Source: Jackrogersella multiformis
Lineage: Eukaryota > Ascomycota > Sordariomycetes > Xylariales > Hypoxylaceae
Assembly (NCBI GenBank): GCA_902806575.1
Contig: CADCXD010000018.1
Span: 3,658,001-3,722,000, forward strand
Reading direction: 5' to 3'
DNA length: 64,000 nt
In this document: positions 60,360 through 64,000 of the stretch, one piece after another
How positions within the stretch are numbered: the stretch's first letter is position 1
How the letters are laid out: every line of letters begins with the position of its first letter
The notes under the pieces: model-generated
Databases searched by the model: none
What the model saw: only the letters and a program-made list of their open reading frames with translations
What the model was told of the DNA's origin: nothing
Position numbers and translations under genes: made by a program

Positions 60360-61594
60360 ATGGCTAACGCGGGCTACGATGCCGTCGTAGACATCGATGA
60401 CGAGGTACGTTTCTGCACCTTTTATTTTAGGAGAGATTATGGTATGATGGTAGTCGGCTCGAGTTCCATCGGCTAGCTAGCTTCTTCTCCTATCACTACC
60501 TAACAGACAAGCACCTTCATACCTTCATACCTACCTAGGTACATACCTACATAACTAGGCACCTACATACAAACTAACACCAAGCCACCTCCCCCCCAGG
60601 GCGACCTCGGCCACACCGACCTACAAGAAGACCTCGAATTCCACAACTCCAGCTTCCACGAAGCGCCGTCGGCGCGGAAAGGCACGCCAGCGGCCTCCTC
60701 GGCGGGCGCGGGCCTCCCCCCTCCGGCGACGGCCGGGTCCGGGTCCTCGAAGCGGTTCCTGTGGACGCTGTCGTTCTACGCGCAGTACTTCGACGTCGAC
60801 ACCTCGAGCGTGCTGGCCCGGTGCTGGGCCGCGCTGTACCCGCGCGCCAACTTCCTCGACGTGCTCGAGGGCAACCCCGACCTCTACGGCCCCTTCTGGA
60901 TCGCTACTACCGTCGTTCTGATTTTGTTCTTGGGCGGTACGATCAGCCAGTACTTGGCTGCCGAGGGCAAGGGCCCGTTCGCGTATGATTTCAAGCTGTT
61001 GAGTGGTACGTTTACCAGTTTCTTTTTTTCCACTGGGGGTTTTGCGGTGGGTTGGGGATTAGGGGGGAGGAGGGGGAGAATAGAGGGAGGGGAGGGAGTA
61101 TGGAAAGAATAGAGGGAAGAAAAAAGTATAAACGTGTGAACATGTGCTGACAGCAATGCGCCAACACAGGCTCGGCCGGCCTAATCTACGGGTACACGCT
61201 CGTGATCCCGGTGGCGCTCTTCGGGGCGCTGCGGTACTTCGGGTCGGAGTCGGCGAACCTGCTGGAGTGCTGGGCGCTGTACGGCTACTCGAACCTGATC
61301 TGGGTGCCGGTGGCGCTGATCAGCTGGTCGCCCGTGACGATCCTCAACTGGGTCTTCGTCGGCGTCGGCTTCGGCCTCAGCGTCGCCTTCCTGCTGCGCA
61401 ACCTCTACCCCGTCCTCAGCGCCACCGACCGCCAGACCAGCAAGGTCCTGCTCGTCCTCGTCATCGCCCTCCACGCCGGCCTCGCCCTCGCCATCAAGAT
61501 CCTGTTCTTCGCCGCCGGCAGCCCCGTCTCCGGCGGCAAGGAGGGCGATACCCCGCCGGCCGCCGGGGGCGACGCGCCGCCGAGGTTGTTCTAG
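60360..61594 (+). CDS. Yip1-domain Golgi membrane protein (YIPF1/2-like)
   Basis: Exons 60360-60404, 60600-61005 and 61170-61594 give 291 residues. A soluble, acidic and Ser/Ala-rich N-terminus leads to the family sequence FLWTLSFYAQYFDVDTSSVL. Five hydrophobic segments follow; the first two contain GPFWIATTVVLILFLGG and SAGLIYGYTLVIPVALFGAL, the latter created by the second splice, and the rest include NLIWVPVALISW and VLLVLVIALHAGLAL. Yip1-family proteins bind Rab GTPases or shape early secretory membranes. I place it nearer YIPF1/YIPF2 than Yip1 itself, with moderate certainty. Confidence 0.88.
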
Positions 61595-61625
61595 GGGGTG
61601 TATCGCGCGCGTGTGTGGTACGATA

Positions 61626-61656
<31 letters not shown>

Positions 61657-62252
61657 TTCTAAGAAGAGAGAGGAAGGGAAGTAAAGTGAAGTGAAGTAAA
61701 GGGCAGAGAGGGAATACTTGACGAGAGAACAAGACCTTACTAAGCCAAGATCTTGCAAGATTGCGGGCTGAGCCGAGCCGAACTGATTTGAACTGAATGG
61801 CATTGTGGTATTCTGGCGTTTTTGGCAGGTTCTGAGCAACCGAGCAGTGTTATGCTATGTACACTAGATAGCCGGCTGATACCTTCATGTACCAATGTAA
61901 TCATGAATTTGATTTTGATCTATCAGGGTCTGTCTGTGTAGATGGGGTGTGCGGCGGTTGCCCCTTAGACTAAGCTAAACCGAACTGAACTAATTGTTTT
62001 GGACATAGGGGAAGGGGAGGCTACCTGACGTTTGGTCTTCAGAGTTAGAGGATACATGTTCGTCTCTCCAGACCTGCTACTACTTCTATTTATTTCACGA
62101 CAGGTTGCCCCCGGAGTTATATTGTCGTATCCCCTCCCCCCTATTTTGCATTACCTAAGAACGCATTCGATCCTTGCGGAGGGCCATCGCGAACTGCCTC
62201 TCCTACCCTACCCACCCCATCGCAACCCATCTTAACCTTTCCTCCTCGCCCC
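61595..62252. other. Convergent 3' flanks of YIPF and rhodanese genes
   Basis: No gene. A GT microsatellite lies just after the YIPF stop codon. Confidence 0.55.
61631..61656. repeat. (GT)13 microsatellite
   Basis: A perfect dinucleotide tract, 37 bp beyond the YIPF-like stop codon and so probably within its 3' UTR. Confidence 0.95.
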
Positions 62253-63036
62253 TCACCGCTCGACCTGGCCCCCCTTCGCAACCCAATCCAGCCAGCTGCC
62301 GGGGTACTCGCCGACATCCGCGTACCCGGCCTCGCGCGCGATCTGGGCGGCGGCGCGGCTGCGCACCCCCGCCTTGCAGTAGAAGACGATCTGCCCTCTC
62401 GCTTGCCCTTCTCTTTTCCCTCCCTCCCCGTCTTCCGACGTGCTGGGGTTGGGGCTAGGATTGGGGTTGGGATCGGGCCGCTCGAACCCGAACCGGTCGC
62501 GGAACTCGTCGGCGCTGATGTGGAAGCTGTCGGGCGCGCTCACGATCGGGATGTTGAGCGCCCCCGGGATGCGCCCCGTCGACGCTAGCTCCGACGGCTC
62601 GCGCGTGTCGATTAGCGTTATGCGGGGGTTGGCGCTGGGCGAGGAGGAGGGCGAGATGGCGGCTTGGATCTGGTGGTGAGGTGGTTAGTATGGTGGGTTG
62701 GTATGAGGCATAGGTTAGGTAAGTTGGTCGGTTGGTATAATAGGCAGGTAGGAGGGACAGAGGGACAGAACAAGAATCTCGCCGCACCTCCTCGAAACTC
62801 CATATCTTGCTCGCGCCCGCCGCGTCCGAGGACCACCGCGCGCCGGCGGGGGCGATGCGCCGCGGCCGCGCCGTCGCCGGACCCGTTCTCCTGGGAACTC
62901 GCCGGGCCGGCGCAGCAGCCATGCCGGACGGAGCTCGCAGTAGACTGGAAGGGGCAGCCGAGGAGCTCATAGCTCGGGAGCTTGGCCCACGTACGGCCGC
63001 GGCGGCCGTTCTGATTGCGACTCGTCTCGTCGTCAT
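62253..63036 (-). CDS. Mitochondrial rhodanese-domain sulfurtransferase
   Basis: Exons 63036-62788 and 62669-62253 give 221 residues. The N-terminus is rich in Arg, Ala and Ser with no acidic residues over about 60 positions, a good mitochondrial targeting signal. The rhodanese domain starts after the splice (ITLIDTREPSEL, GALNIPIV) and ends with the active loop YCKAGVRSRAA (Cys181) and YPGSWLDW. Single-domain rhodaneses transfer sulfane sulfur from thiosulfate or a persulfide. An insert of Pro/Asn repeats (about 149-160) interrupts the domain. The frame is open upstream to a TTG only, so the ATG at 63036 is taken. Confidence 0.92.
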
Positions 63037-63877
63037 AGCCGGGCTATCGATTATCGAAAGTGCGTAAAGGGTGATGCGATACGATGTTACATCGAAAAGG
63101 AAGAAGGGAAAAAAAGGAGGAAAAGTCCTGGTCAATTATCTAATGCTGTACGACTCTGTTGGTTCGGTTTAAACAGCAATGGACACGTGAATGTGCAAAG
63201 TAGATGTTCTATCCTTAGCTGAGGTGCGATGCGGTTGGGAAGAATAGAAAAATTGCGATTGGTTAGTAGAAATCCCAGCTGTGAATCGTGATGTCGGGGC
63301 CGCTAGTTGCCGCAGGGTACCTACGTACTTGCTATAAATACTTCCCTACCTACAGCTAGGACTAAGAGGTAGGTACACTAGGCACCTATCAATACCTACC
63401 TAGGTATGGAGGTAGATATCAAGATATTCACCTTGCACTAGCTAACATCCTCAAGAGACAACCATCTACAAAGGTTTTATTAAACATTAAAATTGTAGCG
63501 AGGATAGGAATATACAATTTAACACTACTTGATTTATTACTCTTCCATCAATACCACATTTACATCTACATCGTCGAACAGCCTCCTCATTATTACCACC
63601 TTTCTGGATTGAAGTCAGTATAACACAATAGTGATCAAAGACGGTCAGCACTAGAACCCGAGAGGATATAGACATTCGAATTTATAATTCGTGTTTAATT
63701 CAGCGCTATGGACATTCTAACAGTCGTTGGTATGGCATCGACCTATCCTCAGCGATAACCTATATACAGGATCATCATTACAATTACTTTAATTACTCAT
63801 TCCTTTCATTATGGGACGTCTAAGCTCATCCATACTGTAGCCCAAGACTCCGAAAGATCCTATTTGGTTAACCAGTT
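63037..63877. other. Intergenic region near right edge
   Basis: No gene recognised. AT-leaning, with ACCTAGGT palindromes near 63340-63410. Confidence 0.5.
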
Positions 63878-64000
63878 TTACCATTTTCTCTCTACAAACG
63901 TTAAGGGGCAATCATCCTGATGAGTTGTTAGTTTCTGAATACTTATGGGGCAAAGACAGCATCTGACATACCTTGGGGAATATAGTGGCAAAGACCTTGA
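63878..64000 (-). CDS. Possible 3' end of a minus-strand gene (runs off right edge)
   Basis: The minus strand shows an excellent intron at 63971-63917: a GTATGT donor, then CTAAC branch site and CAG acceptor, 55 nt. The flanking frame joins VFATIFPK to DDCPLTFVERKW and a TAA at 63880-63878. The frame of the upstream piece is assumed, and no family can be named from so little. Confidence 0.35.
   Translation of the reverse strand, partial: SRSLPLYSPRYVRCCLCPISIQKLTTHQDDCPLTFVERKW

Overview
The window is filamentous ascomycete nuclear DNA. The evidence is short introns (about 50-120 nt) with GT..AG ends and CTAAC-type branch points, intergenic DNA full of ACCTAGGT-type palindromes, an AT-rich block that looks like repeat-induced point mutation (RIP), and Pezizomycotina gene families (HET, fungal NLR, PTH11/rhodopsin-type membrane proteins, reducing polyketide synthase). 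A Sordariomycete is my best guess. All gene models were built by eye from reading frame, splice signals and remembered family motifs; no database search was possible. Most multi-exon models close to an exact multiple of three, which supports the splice choices.

Left part, 1-25.8 kb, is accessory and holds a candidate secondary-metabolite cluster. A fungal NLR-type protein runs off the left edge. Then come an ornithine-cyclodeaminase/mu-crystallin family oxidoreductase, a wrecked proline-racemase-family gene (trans-3-hydroxyproline dehydratase type), and a metal-dependent amidohydrolase. Next is a 2,977-residue reducing polyketide synthase: KS-AT-DH, degenerate MT, degenerate ER, then KR-ACP and a C-terminal carnitine-acyltransferase-like domain. 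A divergently transcribed seven-helix membrane protein with a damaged splice acceptor follows, then a decayed MFS exporter and an intact NRPS-like adenylation-thiolation-reductase protein of 1,067 residues. The PKS could build a partly reduced chain and hand it over through its acyltransferase domain. The NRPS-like protein could activate and reduce a carboxylic acid. Whether they act on the same molecule is inference.

Middle, 25.8-32.5 kb, is one RIP-destroyed Ty3/gypsy LTR retrotransposon on the + strand, with recognisable LTRs, reverse-transcriptase and integrase relics. A HET-domain gene (33.2-35.9 kb) follows it.

Right part, 37-63 kb, is a dense run of housekeeping genes: eIF5B, a large DDB1/CPSF160-like beta-propeller protein, a TBC1D20/Gyp8-like Rab GAP, Vps52 (GARP), eIF5A, RRN7 (Pol I), ubiquitin-L40, a YIPF-family Golgi membrane protein and a mitochondrial rhodanese. 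The last bases may hold the 3' end of one more minus-strand gene. The transposon and the HET gene therefore lie at the junction between accessory and core DNA.
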